Positions 17,174-25,964 are shown, numbered from the stretch's first letter. The stretch: 64,000 nucleotides of DNA from Pseudonocardia ammonioxydans (GCF_900115005.1 NZ_FOUY01000004.1:62001-126000); one strand, 5' to 3'. Notes: generated by a model from the sequence alone, not told the origin. Program-made: numbers and translations.

Positions 17174-18991
17174 GTGACCACCACGCAGTCGGAGACCACA
17201 GGAGTCAGCACTGCCCGCGCGACGGCCGAGGGCTGGCTCAACGCCTTCGCCGACGCCCTGTCCGCGCGGGACGTCGACCGGGCCGTGTCCCTGTTCGCCG
17301 ACGAGTGCTACTGGCGTGACCTGGTCTCCTTCACCTGGAACCTGAAGACGGTCGAGCACCACGACGGCGTCCGCGACCTGCTGACCCGGACGCTGGAGTC
17401 GACCGACCCCTCCCGCTGGACGATCACCGCGGAGCCGAGCGAGGCCGGCGGCGTGACCGAGGCGTGGTTCTCCTTCGAGACCGCCGTCGGGCGCGGGTCG
17501 GGCCACGTCCGGATCACCGACGGCCGGGCGTGGACGCTGCTCACCACCCTCGACGAGCTCACGGGCCACGAGGAGCCGATGCGGGAGAACCGCCCGTTCG
17601 GCACCGAGCACGGCGCCAACCCCGACCGGGTCACCTGGAAGGAGGGGCGCGAGCAGGAACTCGCCGAGCTGGGCCGGACCCGCGACCCCGAGGTCGTGAT
17701 CATCGGCGGTGGTCAGGGCGGCATCGCGCTCGGCGCGCGGCTGCGCCAGCTCGGTGTTCCGACGATCATCGTCGAGCGCAACGAGCGGGCGGGCGACTCC
17801 TGGCGCAAGCGCTACAAGAGCCTCGCCCTGCACGACCCGGTCTGGTACGACCACCTGCCGTACCTGAAGTTCCCGGACAACTGGCCGGTGTTCGCGCCGA
17901 AGGACAAGATCGGCGACTGGCTGGAGTTCTACACGCGGATCATGGAGCTGAACTACTGGGGCTCCACCGAGGCGACGTCCGCGACCTACGACGAGTCGAG
18001 CGGCCGGTGGGACGTCGTGGTCGACCGCGCCGGTGAGCAGGTCACGCTGCGCCCGCGCCAGCTCGTGATCGCCCTCGGTGTCTCCGGCAAGCCGAACATC
18101 CCGGACCTCCCCGGCCGCGAGCAGTACCAGGGCGAGGTGCAGCACTCCTCGCAGCACCCCGGCCCGGACGCCTACAAGGGCAAGCGCGTCGTCGTCGTCG
18201 GGTCGAACAACTCGGCGTTCGACATCTGCGGCGCGCTCTGGGAGGTCGGCGCCGACGTCACGATGGTGCAGCGGTCCTCGACCCACATCATCAGGTCCGC
18301 CTCGCTGATGGAGTACTGCCTCAAGGGCCTCTACTCCGAGGAGGCGGTCGCCAGCGGGGTCGACACCCGGACCGCGGACATGATCTTCGCGTCGCTGCCG
18401 TACCGGATCATGAACCAGTTCGAGAAGCCGAACTACGACCGGGTCCGCGAGATCGACGCCGAGTTCTACGCGAAGCTGGAGAAGGCGGGCTTCCGGCTCG
18501 ACTTCGGCGACGACGAGTCGGGCCTGTTCATGAAGTACCTGCGCCGCGGCTCGGGCTACTACATCGACGTCGGCGCGGCGGAGCTGGTCGCCGAGGGCAA
18601 GGTGAACCTCGTCGGAGGGCAGGTCGAGTCCTTCACCGAGAAGGGCATCCGGCTCGCCGACGGCACCGAGCTGGACGCCGACCTGGTCGTGTTCGCCACC
18701 GGGTACCGGTCGATGAACGGCCTCGCCGCCGACATCGTCGGGCAGGAGACGGCCGACCGGGTCGGCAAGGTCTGGGGCCTGGGCTCCGACACCACCAAGG
18801 ACCCCGGTCCCTGGGAGGGCGAGCAGCGCAACATGTGGAAGCCCACCCAGCAGCCGCACCTGTGGTTCCACGGCGGGAACCTGCACCAGAGCCGGTTCTA
18901 CTCGCTGTACCTGGCGCTGCAGCTCAAGGCCCGCCAGGAGGGCATCCCGACCCCGGTCTACGCACTCCAGGAGAGTCACCATCTGGCATAG
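17174..18991 (+). CDS. flavin-containing monooxygenase with N-terminal SnoaL/NTF2-like domain
   Basis: This 605-residue FAD/NAD(P) enzyme inserts an oxygen atom into an organic substrate (FMO or Baeyer-Villiger type). Residues about 18-140 form a SnoaL/NTF2-like cone (GWLNAFADALSARDVDRAV...LFADECYWRD), unusual as a fusion. The FAD site is VVIIGGGQGGIALGARL (about 175-191), the NADPH site VVVVGSNNSAFDICGAL (about 340-356), and the late motif FATGYR is near 508. GTG start with AGGAGGT upstream. The downstream LLM oxidoreductase and two esterase-type hydrolases fit a ketone-to-ester-to-acid sequence. The substrate is unknown. Confidence 0.88.
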   Translation: MTTTQSETTGVSTARATAEGWLNAFADALSARDVDRAVSLFADECYWRDLVSFTWNLKTVEHHDGVRDLLTRTLESTDPSRWTITAEPSEAGGVTEAWFSFETAVGRGSGHVRITDGRAWTLLTTLDELTGHEEPMRENRPFGTEHGANPDRVTWKEGREQELAELGRTRDPEVVIIGGGQGGIALGARLRQLGVPTIIVERNERAGDSWRKRYKSLALHDPVWYDHLPYLKFPDNWPVFAPKDKIGDWLEFYTRIMELNYWGSTEATSATYDESSGRWDVVVDRAGEQVTLRPRQLVIALGVSGKPNIPDLPGREQYQGEVQHSSQHPGPDAYKGKRVVVVGSNNSAFDICGALWEVGADVTMVQRSSTHIIRSASLMEYCLKGLYSEEAVASGVDTRTADMIFASLPYRIMNQFEKPNYDRVREIDAEFYAKLEKAGFRLDFGDDESGLFMKYLRRGSGYYIDVGAAELVAEGKVNLVGGQVESFTEKGIRLADGTELDADLVVFATGYRSMNGLAADIVGQETADRVGKVWGLGSDTTKDPGPWEGEQRNMWKPTQQPHLWFHGGNLHQSRFYSLYLALQLKARQEGIPTPVYALQESHHLA

Positions 18992-18997
18992 CTGCTT

Positions 18998-19037
18998 GTG
19001 AGTGGTTATCGCGGTCAGAACCGCGATAACCACTCAC
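18998..19037. repeat. 40-bp palindromic element, copy 2 (perfect)
   Basis: The left arm GTGAGTGGTTATCGCGGT is followed by a 4-base loop CAGA and an exactly complementary 18-base right arm. It starts 7 bp after the monooxygenase stop codon. It has no U-tract, but could still terminate transcription in an actinomycete. Its right arm also abuts a -10-like TAGGAT for the next gene, so an operator role is equally possible. Confidence 0.88.
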
Positions 19038-19040
19038 GGG

Positions 19041-19063
19041 TAGGATCGTGTGACCGCTGTCAC
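19041..19063 (+). promoter_or_regulatory. -10-like TAGGAT and GTGAC-N4-GTCAC palindrome before the LLM gene
   Basis: TAGGAT at 19041-19046 is a typical actinobacterial -10. A 5-bp inverted repeat GTGAC-CGCT-GTCAC occupies 19050-19063, where a repressor would cover the transcription start. No good -35 hexamer is seen at the right spacing; the 40-bp palindrome occupies that place. Confidence 0.35.
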
Positions 19064-19079
19064 GCGATCAGGAGCGACA

Positions 19080-20327
19080 ATGAAGTCGATCTTCTTCCAT
19101 CTCATGCCCTACCGGGACCTCCCGGTGGACTTCGAGCAGCGATACGAGTCGATCTGGGTCACCCCACCCAACACCGAGCTGTGCGACCCGCGGCGGGTGG
19201 CGCAGTACTACCAGTGGAACCTCGACGAGCTGGAGCTGGCCGACGCGCTCGGCTTCGACGGCGTCGGGGTGAACGAGCACCACCAGAACGGCTACGGGTT
19301 CATGGCCTCGCCGAACCTGATGGCGGCCTCGCTGGCCCGCCGCACGCCCAACAACTCGGCGATCATGGTGCTGGGCAACACCCTCGCGCTGTACGCGCCG
19401 GCCACCCGGGTGGCCGAGGAGTTCGCGATGCTCGACGTGCTCTCGAACGGCCGGCTCGCCGCCGGGTTCCCGGTCGGGACCTCGATGGACGTCAACTTCT
19501 GCTACGGCGTCACCCCCACCGAGACCCGGCCGCGTTTCCGGGAGGCCGAGGAGCTGATCACCCGGGCCTGGACCGAGCCCGGGCCGTTCACGTTCAACGG
19601 CCGGTACAACCAGCTGCGCTACGTCAACCCGTGGCCGCAGCCGCTGCAGCAGCCGCACCCGCCGGTTTGGCTGGCCGGCGGCGGGTCGGTGGAGACCTGG
19701 GAGCTCGCGGCGGCGAAGAACTACACCTACAGCTACCTGTCCTTCTTCGGCGCGAAGTTCGGCAAGAAGCTGATGGACGGTTTCTGGTCCACGATGGACG
19801 AGCTCGGTATCGACCGGAACCCGTTCCGGGCCGGGTTCGCCCAGCAGATCTGTGTGTCCGAGACGGACGAACGGGCCGAGCAGGAGTACCTCGAGCACGT
19901 CACCTACTTCTTCAACAAGTGCCTGCACATCCCGCCGTACTTCTTCGAGGCACCCGGCTACCGGACCCGGAAGTCGACCGAGTTCGCGATCAAGACGAAC
20001 CAGCCCGGGGCGATCGCCGCGGCCGCGGCGCTGGAGAAGAACTGGAAGACCCTCGTCGAGGAGGGCTTCATCATCGCCGGCAGTCCGTCCACCGTGGCCG
20101 ATCGGTTGATCGAGGTCGCCCGCACGCTGCGGGTCGGCAACCTGCACGCGCTGCTGCAGATCGGGTCGATGCCGCACGAGCTGACGAAGAAGAACATCAC
20201 GCTGTTCGCCGAGGAGGTCATCCCGCGGATCCGGCACATCTGGGACGACGAGGGCTGGACCCACGAGTGGTGGCCCTCCGGGGCGGCCGTCCGCGCCGTC
20301 ACCGCCGAGCCGGCCGCGCAGGTGTGA
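19080..20327 (+). CDS. LLM-class flavin-dependent oxidoreductase
   Basis: A 415-residue luciferase-like monooxygenase (F420- or FMN-dependent superfamily). Recognisable parts are MKSIFFHLMPY, the strand GFDGVGVNEHHQ and VAEEFAMLDVLSNGRLAAGFPVGT, followed by NPWPQPLQQPHPPVWLAGGG. These match alkanal- or aldehyde-type LLM enzymes from degradative clusters. ATG 19080 has AGGAGCGACA upstream and is preferred over ATG 19050, which lies inside the palindrome. It is the first gene of a three-gene unit with the two hydrolases (gaps of 10 bp and 1 bp). Confidence 0.9.
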   Translation: MKSIFFHLMPYRDLPVDFEQRYESIWVTPPNTELCDPRRVAQYYQWNLDELELADALGFDGVGVNEHHQNGYGFMASPNLMAASLARRTPNNSAIMVLGNTLALYAPATRVAEEFAMLDVLSNGRLAAGFPVGTSMDVNFCYGVTPTETRPRFREAEELITRAWTEPGPFTFNGRYNQLRYVNPWPQPLQQPHPPVWLAGGGSVETWELAAAKNYTYSYLSFFGAKFGKKLMDGFWSTMDELGIDRNPFRAGFAQQICVSETDERAEQEYLEHVTYFFNKCLHIPPYFFEAPGYRTRKSTEFAIKTNQPGAIAAAAALEKNWKTLVEEGFIIAGSPSTVADRLIEVARTLRVGNLHALLQIGSMPHELTKKNITLFAEEVIPRIRHIWDDEGWTHEWWPSGAAVRAVTAEPAAQV

Positions 20328-20337
20328 GGGGGCGACG

Positions 20338-21132
20338 ATGACGGTCACCGGAGCACACACGGAGGAGCGCGAGGTGCGGGTCGGCCCGCTCACCGCGCGG
20401 GTGCTGGTCGGCGGGACGGGCGAGCCGCTGCTGTTCCTGCACGGCGCGGCGGGGCTGATGTGGGATCCGTTCCTCGACGGGCTCGCCGCCTCGCACACCG
20501 TGTACGCGGTGCACCATCCCGGCTCGGGGGAGGGCGAGGACCTGTCGCACCTGCCCGGGATCTGGGAGCTCGTGCTGTTCTACGACGAGCTGCTCGACGC
20601 GCTCGGCCTGGACCGGGTCACGGTCGTCGGGCACTCGTTCGGCGGGATGGTGGCGGCCGAGCTGGCCGCGAACTCCCCGCGGCGGGTGGACCGGCTGGTC
20701 CTGCTCGCGCCGATCGGGCTCTGGCTCGACGAGCACCCGATCCCGGACATCGCCGGGATGCCGCCGACCGAGCTGCCGGCGCTGGTGCTCGCCGACCCGA
20801 CCGGGCCGCTCGCCCGGGCGATGGAGGTGCCCGCCGACGACCCGCAGGCGCAGTTCGAGGCGGCGATGCGGATGGCGAGCATCCTGCACTTCATCTGGCC
20901 GATCCCGGACAAGGGCCTGGACCGGCGGATCCACCGGGTGTCGGCGCCCACGCTGCTGGTCTGGGGCGAGCAGGACCGGCTCGTCGACCCGGCCTACGGC
21001 CCGGCGTTCGTCGGGCACCTGCGCGACGCCCGCCTGGTGACCGTGCCGGACGCCGGCCACCTGCCCCACCTGGAGAACCCCGCACCCGTCGCCGAGGCCG
21101 TGCACGGGTTCCTGGACACGAAGGAGAGCTGA
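20338..21132 (+). CDS. alpha/beta-hydrolase
   Basis: A 264-residue alpha/beta-hydrolase with LLFLHGAAGLMWDPFL (oxyanion loop), nucleophile elbow GHSFGG (about 103-108) and C-terminal VPDAGHLPHLENP for the catalytic His. It resembles meta-cleavage-product or ester hydrolases of catabolic clusters. It lies 10 bp after the LLM gene and 1 bp before the next esterase gene, so the three are almost certainly one transcript. Confidence 0.9.
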   Translation: MTVTGAHTEEREVRVGPLTARVLVGGTGEPLLFLHGAAGLMWDPFLDGLAASHTVYAVHHPGSGEGEDLSHLPGIWELVLFYDELLDALGLDRVTVVGHSFGGMVAAELAANSPRRVDRLVLLAPIGLWLDEHPIPDIAGMPPTELPALVLADPTGPLARAMEVPADDPQAQFEAAMRMASILHFIWPIPDKGLDRRIHRVSAPTLLVWGEQDRLVDPAYGPAFVGHLRDARLVTVPDAGHLPHLENPAPVAEAVHGFLDTKES

Positions 21133-21133
21133 G

Positions 21134-22075
21134 ATGCCACTGCACCCCCAGGTCGAGGCGTTGCTGACGCAGATGGCCGAACAGGGGATGCCGTCCCCGG
21201 AGAGCATGACGGTCGACCAGAACCGGGCGCTGATCGGCGAGCTCGCCGACCTGGCCGGGGAACCCGAGGAGCTCGCACGGGTCACCGACACCACCGCGCC
21301 CGGCCCGGGCGGCGACATCCCGATCCGCGTCTACGTCCCGCACGGTCCCGGCGAGGAGCAGGCACCGTTGCCCACGCTGGTCTACTACCACGGCGGTGGC
21401 TGGGTGATCGGCGACATCGACAGCCACGACGCCGTCTGCCGGGCGCTGGCGAACCGGTCCGGGGCGGTCGTCGCGTCGGTGCACTACCGGCTCGCCCCGG
21501 AGCACCGGTTCCCGGCGGCGGTCGACGACGCCTACGCCGCCGCGGTCTGGGCGGCGGAGAAGATCGGTGACTTCGGTGGCGACGGCAGCCGGCTGGCCGT
21601 CGGCGGGGACAGCGCCGGCGGCAACCTCGCGGCCGTCGTCGCCCAGCTCGCCCGCACCCGGGGTGGCCCGGACCTGCGGTTCCAGCTGCTGGTCTACCCG
21701 GCCGTCGACCGGCACGACGACAGCCCCTCGATGCGGGAGAACGCGCTCGGCCCGCTGCTGAGCCGGGGCTGGATGGAGTGGTTCTACGGCTGGTACCAGG
21801 CCGGTCCGGACGACGGCCTGGACCCGCGGATGTCCCCGGCCCGTACCGAGGACCTCTCCGGGCTGCCCCCGGCCATGGTGATCACCGCCGAGTTCGATCC
21901 GCTGCGCGACCAGGGCGCGGCCTACGCCGGACGGCTCACCGAGGCCGGGGTCGCGACCGAGCACGTGCCGTGCGACGGCATGATCCACGGCTTCTTCCAG
22001 ATGGTCGGGGCACTCGACCCGGCCCGGGAGACCCTGGACCGGGCCGCCGCCGCGGTGCGCACCGCGCTGGTGTAG
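21134..22075 (+). CDS. HSL-family (Lip-type) alpha/beta esterase
   Basis: This 313-residue hormone-sensitive-lipase-family esterase has the oxyanion motif YYHGGGWVIGD (about 84-94) and nucleophile motif GDSAGGN (about 157-163). C-terminal CDGMIHGFF holds the catalytic His. The family hydrolyses medium-chain or acetyl esters. In this setting it is a natural partner for a Baeyer-Villiger-type monooxygenase, whose ester product it could cleave; that pairing is inference. It ends just before the third 40-bp palindrome. Confidence 0.92.
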   Translation: MPLHPQVEALLTQMAEQGMPSPESMTVDQNRALIGELADLAGEPEELARVTDTTAPGPGGDIPIRVYVPHGPGEEQAPLPTLVYYHGGGWVIGDIDSHDAVCRALANRSGAVVASVHYRLAPEHRFPAAVDDAYAAAVWAAEKIGDFGGDGSRLAVGGDSAGGNLAAVVAQLARTRGGPDLRFQLLVYPAVDRHDDSPSMRENALGPLLSRGWMEWFYGWYQAGPDDGLDPRMSPARTEDLSGLPPAMVITAEFDPLRDQGAAYAGRLTEAGVATEHVPCDGMIHGFFQMVGALDPARETLDRAAAAVRTALV

Positions 22076-22081
22076 TGGCTT

Positions 22082-22121
22082 GTGAGTGGTTATCGCGGTC
22101 AGAGCCGCGATAACCACTCAC
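22082..22121. repeat. 40-bp palindromic element, copy 3
   Basis: Identical to copy 2 except for one base next to the loop (AGAG instead of AGAA), so the arms pair over 17 bases. It begins 6 bp after the esterase stop and ends 20 bp before the AfsR-like gene. The spacing after the upstream stop codon is almost the same as for copy 2. Confidence 0.88.
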
Positions 22122-22141
22122 GGGCGTCGAGAGGTGAAGGG

Positions 22142-25072
22142 ATGCGTTACCTGCTGCTCGGGCCGCTCGAGGCCCGGGACGGCGAGCGCAGGCTGGTCCT
22201 GCCCTCCGGCAAGGTCGCGGACCTGTTGGCGGTCCTGCTGGTGCACGTCGGCCAGGTCGTGCCGCGGGACCGGCTGGTCGACCTGCTGTGGAACGGGGCC
22301 CCGCCGCGGACCGCCGGTGCGCAGCTGCACAGCCTGATCTCCCAGCTGCGCCGCGCGCTCGGCACCGATGCCGCCATGCTGGTCACCCGCCCGTCCGGGT
22401 ACCTCCTCGACGTCGACCCGGCCGACGTCGACGTCGGGAGGTTCACCGAGCTGTCCCGGGAGGGACGGGCCCAGCTCGCCGCGGGGCAGGCCGGCGCGGC
22501 GGCCGACACACTGCGGGCGGCCCTGGCGCTGTGGCGCGGGTCGCCGCTGGCCGGGACCGGTGCGGCCGAGCTGGTCCGGACCGTCGTGCCGGGGTGGGAG
22601 GAGGACCGGCTCGCCGTCCTGGAGGACCGGGTCGACGCCGACCTCGCGTCGGGCCGGCACGGCGACCTCGTCGCCGAGCTCGATGCCGAGGTCGCCGGGC
22701 ACCCGCTCCGTGAACGGTTGCGCGGCCAGCTGATGCTGGCGCTGTACCGGTCCGGCCGGCGGGCCGACGCGCTGGCGGTCTACGCCCGTGGCCGCCGGGT
22801 GCTGGCCGAGGAGCTGGGGCTCGATCCCGGCCCGGCGCTGCAGGACCTGCACGGCGCGATGCTCACCGACGACCCCGGTCTGTCGCCGGCGCCCGCCGAG
22901 GCCCCGGTGGGCGTTCCCGCGGTGCCCGCTCAGCTGCCCGCGGACATCGCGGACTTCACCGGCCGGGCCAAACAGGTCGACCGGATCCGCGACCTGATCG
23001 TCGACCGGCTCGACACCTCACCCGCCGTCGTGGTCGCGGCGATCGCGGGCAAGGCCGGGGTGGGCAAGACGACGCTGGCCGTGCACGTGGCCCACCAGCT
23101 GCGGAGCCGGTTCCCGGACGGGCAGCTCTACGTCGACCTCCGCGGCGCCGAGGCCGACCCGCGCGACCCCGCCGACGTGCTCGCCCAGTTCGTGCGCGCG
23201 CTGAGCGCCCGGGGGGCGACCGTCCCGGAACAGCTCGACGAGCGGGCCGCGCTCTACCGCAGCCTGGTGGCCGGGCGGCGGCTGCTGCTGGTGCTGGACA
23301 ACGCCGCCGCGGAGTCCCAGGTCCGTCCGCTGCTGCCCGGGGACGCCGGCTGCGCGGTGCTGGTGACCAGCCGTACGCCGCTGAGCGGTCTGGCCGGCGC
23401 GGTCCGGGTCGACCTCGACGTGCTCGAGCCCGACCAGTCGCTGCAGCTGCTGTCCCGGCTGGTCTCCCCGGAGCGGGTCGACGGCGAGCCGCAGGCCGCC
23501 GAGCAGATCGTGCGCTGGTGCGGCCGGCTGCCGCTGGCGATCCGGGTGGTCGGGGCCCGTCTGGCGACCCGGCCGCACTGGACGCTGGCCCGGATGGCCG
23601 AGCTGCTCTCCGACGAGCACCGCCGGCTCGACGAGCTCGCGGTCGGGGACCTCGAGGTGCGGGCGAGCCTCGCGCTGAGCTGTGCCGGGCTGGACCCGGC
23701 CGCCCGGCGGGCGTTCCGGCTGCTCGGGGTGCTGGACGTCCCCGACTTCGCGCCGTGGGTGGTCGCCGCGCTGCTGGACGTCCCGCGTGAGCGGGCGGAC
23801 CAGCTGATCGAGCAGCTGCTCGACGCGCAGCTGCTCGAGCTCGCCGGGCCGGTCGGCGGGGAGCAGGCGCGCTACCGGTTCCACGACCTGATCCGGGTCT
23901 ACGCCCGGGAGGTTGCCGCCGCCGAGGAGCCCGCCCGGGAGCGCACCGACGCGCTGGCGCGGGCCGTCGGCGGCTGGCTCACCCTGGCCGAACGGGCCGG
24001 CCGCAGGCTGCCCTCGCCCGAGCTCGGCGGCGGTGTCGCGTCCACACCGGCCTGGCGACCGGACCCCGACACCGTCGCGGCCGCGCTCGACGAGCCCCTG
24101 CGGTGGTTCGAATCCGAGATCACGGCGCTGCTCGCGGTCGCGGAGCAGGCCTGCGCCTCGGGGCTCGACGCGCTCGGCTGCCGGTTCGACACCGCACTGG
24201 CCCCGATCTCGGTGCTGCGCGCCTACTACGACGACTGGCGGCGGATCTCCGAGCTCGCCGTGGCCGCGGCCCGGCGGGCCGGCGACCACTGGGCCGAGGC
24301 ACACGCCCTGCGCGGGCTCGGCGAGCTGGCCCGCATCCAGGACCGGGCCGGCGAGGCACTGGTCCTCCTGGAGGAGGCCCGGGACAGCTTCGGCGCGACC
24401 GGCGACCGGCAGGGCCGGGCACTCGCCGCGTCCGGCATCGCGGCGGTGTACCGCGACACCGGCCGCCTCGACGACGCCGCGGCGTTGCTGGACGAGGCGC
24501 TGGCCGTGCTGCGGGCCGTGGACGACCGGCGGAGCGAGGTCTGGACGCTGCGCCGGTTGGCCGGGGTGCACCGCCTGCACGGGCAGTTCGGACCCGCGCG
24601 GCGCTGCCTGCGCGAGGCGCTCGCCGCGGCGACCGAGCTGGGGGACCCGCTCGCCGAGGCCGCCGTGCGTGAGGGCCTCGGCGTCGGCTACACGCGGATC
24701 GGACGCGCGGAGGAGGCCCGGGTGGAGCTGGACACCGCGCTGGAGCTGTTCCGGCGTCACCGGTACCACTACGGGGAGGCCCGGGCGCTGGGAAGCCTCG
24801 GTGAGCTGTACCGGGTGGAGGGCAGGCTGGACGCGGCGGCCGAGTGCCAGAACCAGGCGCTGCGGCTGTGGACGGAGTTGCGCCTGCCGTGGTGGCGGGG
24901 CCGGACCCGGCGCCGGCTCGGTGACGTGCACGCCGCGGCCGGGGACGACCGGCGGGCCCGCACCGAGTGGCGGGCGGCCCGGCAGCTGTTCGACGGCGTC
25001 GGCGCCCGGGAGGCCGCGGAGCTGGACGTGCTGCTGAGCGGCCCCCGCGAGGCGGGCATAGCCGAGCCGTAG
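22142..25072 (+). CDS. AfsR/SARP-type regulator with NB-ARC ATPase and TPR domains
   Basis: A 976-residue multidomain regulator. Residues 1-90 form an OmpR-like winged helix (MRYLLLGPLEARDGERRLVL). Residues about 95-245 are the bacterial transcriptional activator domain. About 270-560 form an NB-ARC/STAND ATPase with the P-loop GKAGVGKTT near 303-311 and LLVLDNAAAESQ as Walker B. About 690-960 are TPR-like helical repeats. This is the AfsR/large-SARP layout, usually activating nearby secondary-metabolite or catabolic operons. ATG 22142 follows AGGTGAAGGG. An in-frame ATG at 22082 starts inside the palindrome and is unlikely. The neighbouring monooxygenase-esterase genes are the obvious candidate targets. 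Confidence 0.9.
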   Translation: MRYLLLGPLEARDGERRLVLPSGKVADLLAVLLVHVGQVVPRDRLVDLLWNGAPPRTAGAQLHSLISQLRRALGTDAAMLVTRPSGYLLDVDPADVDVGRFTELSREGRAQLAAGQAGAAADTLRAALALWRGSPLAGTGAAELVRTVVPGWEEDRLAVLEDRVDADLASGRHGDLVAELDAEVAGHPLRERLRGQLMLALYRSGRRADALAVYARGRRVLAEELGLDPGPALQDLHGAMLTDDPGLSPAPAEAPVGVPAVPAQLPADIADFTGRAKQVDRIRDLIVDRLDTSPAVVVAAIAGKAGVGKTTLAVHVAHQLRSRFPDGQLYVDLRGAEADPRDPADVLAQFVRALSARGATVPEQLDERAALYRSLVAGRRLLLVLDNAAAESQVRPLLPGDAGCAVLVTSRTPLSGLAGAVRVDLDVLEPDQSLQLLSRLVSPERVDGEPQAAEQIVRWCGRLPLAIRVVGARLATRPHWTLARMAELLSDEHRRLDELAVGDLEVRASLALSCAGLDPAARRAFRLLGVLDVPDFAPWVVAALLDVPRERADQLIEQLLDAQLLELAGPVGGEQARYRFHDLIRVYAREVAAAEEPARERTDALARAVGGWLTLAERAGRRLPSPELGGGVASTPAWRPDPDTVAAALDEPLRWFESEITALLAVAEQACASGLDALGCRFDTALAPISVLRAYYDDWRRISELAVAAARRAGDHWAEAHALRGLGELARIQDRAGEALVLLEEARDSFGATGDRQGRALAASGIAAVYRDTGRLDDAAALLDEALAVLRAVDDRRSEVWTLRRLAGVHRLHGQFGPARRCLREALAAATELGDPLAEAAVREGLGVGYTRIGRAEEARVELDTALELFRRHRYHYGEARALGSLGELYRVEGRLDAAAECQNQALRLWTELRLPWWRGRTRRRLGDVHAAAGDDRRARTEWRAARQLFDGVGAREAAELDVLLSGPREAGIAEP

Positions 25073-25139
25073 CCGTCCGGTAGCCGGGTGCGGGAACGTG
25101 TACGGGTACCGCGAATCCAGGCCCCGGGGGGAGCCGACG

Positions 25140-25499
25140 ATGAGCACGTCCACCGCACCGATCCGACCCGCGCGAACCACGCCGCCCACCGACCTGCACT
25201 GCCGACCCACGGACCTGCCGTGCCGGGCCACCGGCGACGATCTGTGGTTCGCCGAGTCGCCCGACGACGTCGAACGCGCCAAGGCGCTGTGCCGGACGTG
25301 TCCGGCCCGTGGTGCCTGCCTCGCCTCGGCGCTGCACCGTCGTGAACCGTGGGGGGTGTGGGGAGGCGAGATCTTCCAGCGCGGTGTCGTGGTGAGCCGC
25401 AAGCGTCCGCGGGGCCGTCCCCGCAAGGGTGACGCGGCCGAGCCGCGCCCCGTGCCGGTCGCCACCACACCCGGTGCGGGGCTCGACGTCGCCGTGTGA
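25140..25499 (+). CDS. whiB7: WhiB7-type iron-sulfur transcription factor
   Basis: This 119-residue WhiB protein binds a 4Fe-4S cluster through Cys28, Cys51, Cys54 and Cys60 (LCRTCPARGAC). The G[VI]WGG turn is EPWGVWGGE (69-77). The C-terminus has an AT-hook, RPRGRPRK (89-96), which among WhiB proteins marks WhiB7, the activator of intrinsic antibiotic-resistance genes with the primary sigma factor. ATG 25140 follows a run GGGGGGAG. It lies 67 bp after the AfsR-like gene on the same strand. The leader is short here, unlike the long attenuator-like leader known for mycobacterial whiB7. Function is inferred from the family. Confidence 0.85.
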   Translation: MSTSTAPIRPARTTPPTDLHCRPTDLPCRATGDDLWFAESPDDVERAKALCRTCPARGACLASALHRREPWGVWGGEIFQRGVVVSRKRPRGRPRKGDAAEPRPVPVATTPGAGLDVAV

Positions 25500-25576
25500 C
25501 CGGGCCCCGCTCCGCGCCCGGGGTGCGCAGCTCGGCTCGGGTGTCGGGCCGGCTCCGCACCGCGCCGCACCCGCTC

Positions 25577-25591
25577 CGAGGGGCACCCTCG
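25577..25591. repeat. CGAGGG-GCA-CCCTCG palindromic motif
   Basis: A 15-bp inverted repeat with 6-bp arms. Its exact reverse complement occurs at 33008-33022, and the core CGAGGGTGCCCC is repeated throughout the array at 25648-25917. Confidence 0.6.
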
Positions 25592-25647
25592 TAGCGCCGA
25601 GCGCCCCGAGGGTCCCCCCGGGGCGGCCGGCCCGGGCCGCTCCGGGG

Positions 25648-25917
25648 GCCGCGAGGGTGCCCCCGGGAGCACGGGTGCCGCGAGGGTGCCCCCGGGAGCA
25701 CGGGTGCCGCGAGGATGCCCCGAGAGCACGGGTGCCGTGAGGGTGCCCCCGGGAGCACAGGTGCCGCGAGGGTGCCCCTGGTAGCGCCGGGCGCCGCGGG
25801 GGTGCCCCTCGGAGCGCACAGGGCCGGTGCCGCGAGGGTGCCCCCGGGAGCACGGATGCCGCGAGGGTGCCCCTGGTAGCGCTGGGCGCCCCGAGGGTGC
25901 CCCTCGGGGCGCCGGGC
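25648..25917. repeat. 29-bp minisatellite array, about nine units
   Basis: Tandem copies begin GCCGCGAGGGTGCCC and end GGAGCACGGGT. Unit starts are 25648, 25677, 25706, 25734, 25763, 25793, 25829, 25858 and 25888, with lengths of 28-36 bp. Units 1 and 2 are identical. The gap 25500-25964 holds only this array and flanking degenerate copies. Long reading frames through it on both strands simply reflect the repeat and have no coding character. Confidence 0.88.
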
Positions 25918-25964
25918 CAGGGCACCCGAGGGAGGCTCGGACGCCGTGGGGGAGCGAGCGCAGC

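Noticed and set aside
25648..25917. 29-bp array as CRISPR or as protein-coding repeat
   Set aside because: Units are directly adjacent with no unique spacers, and reading frames through them are open only because of repeat composition.
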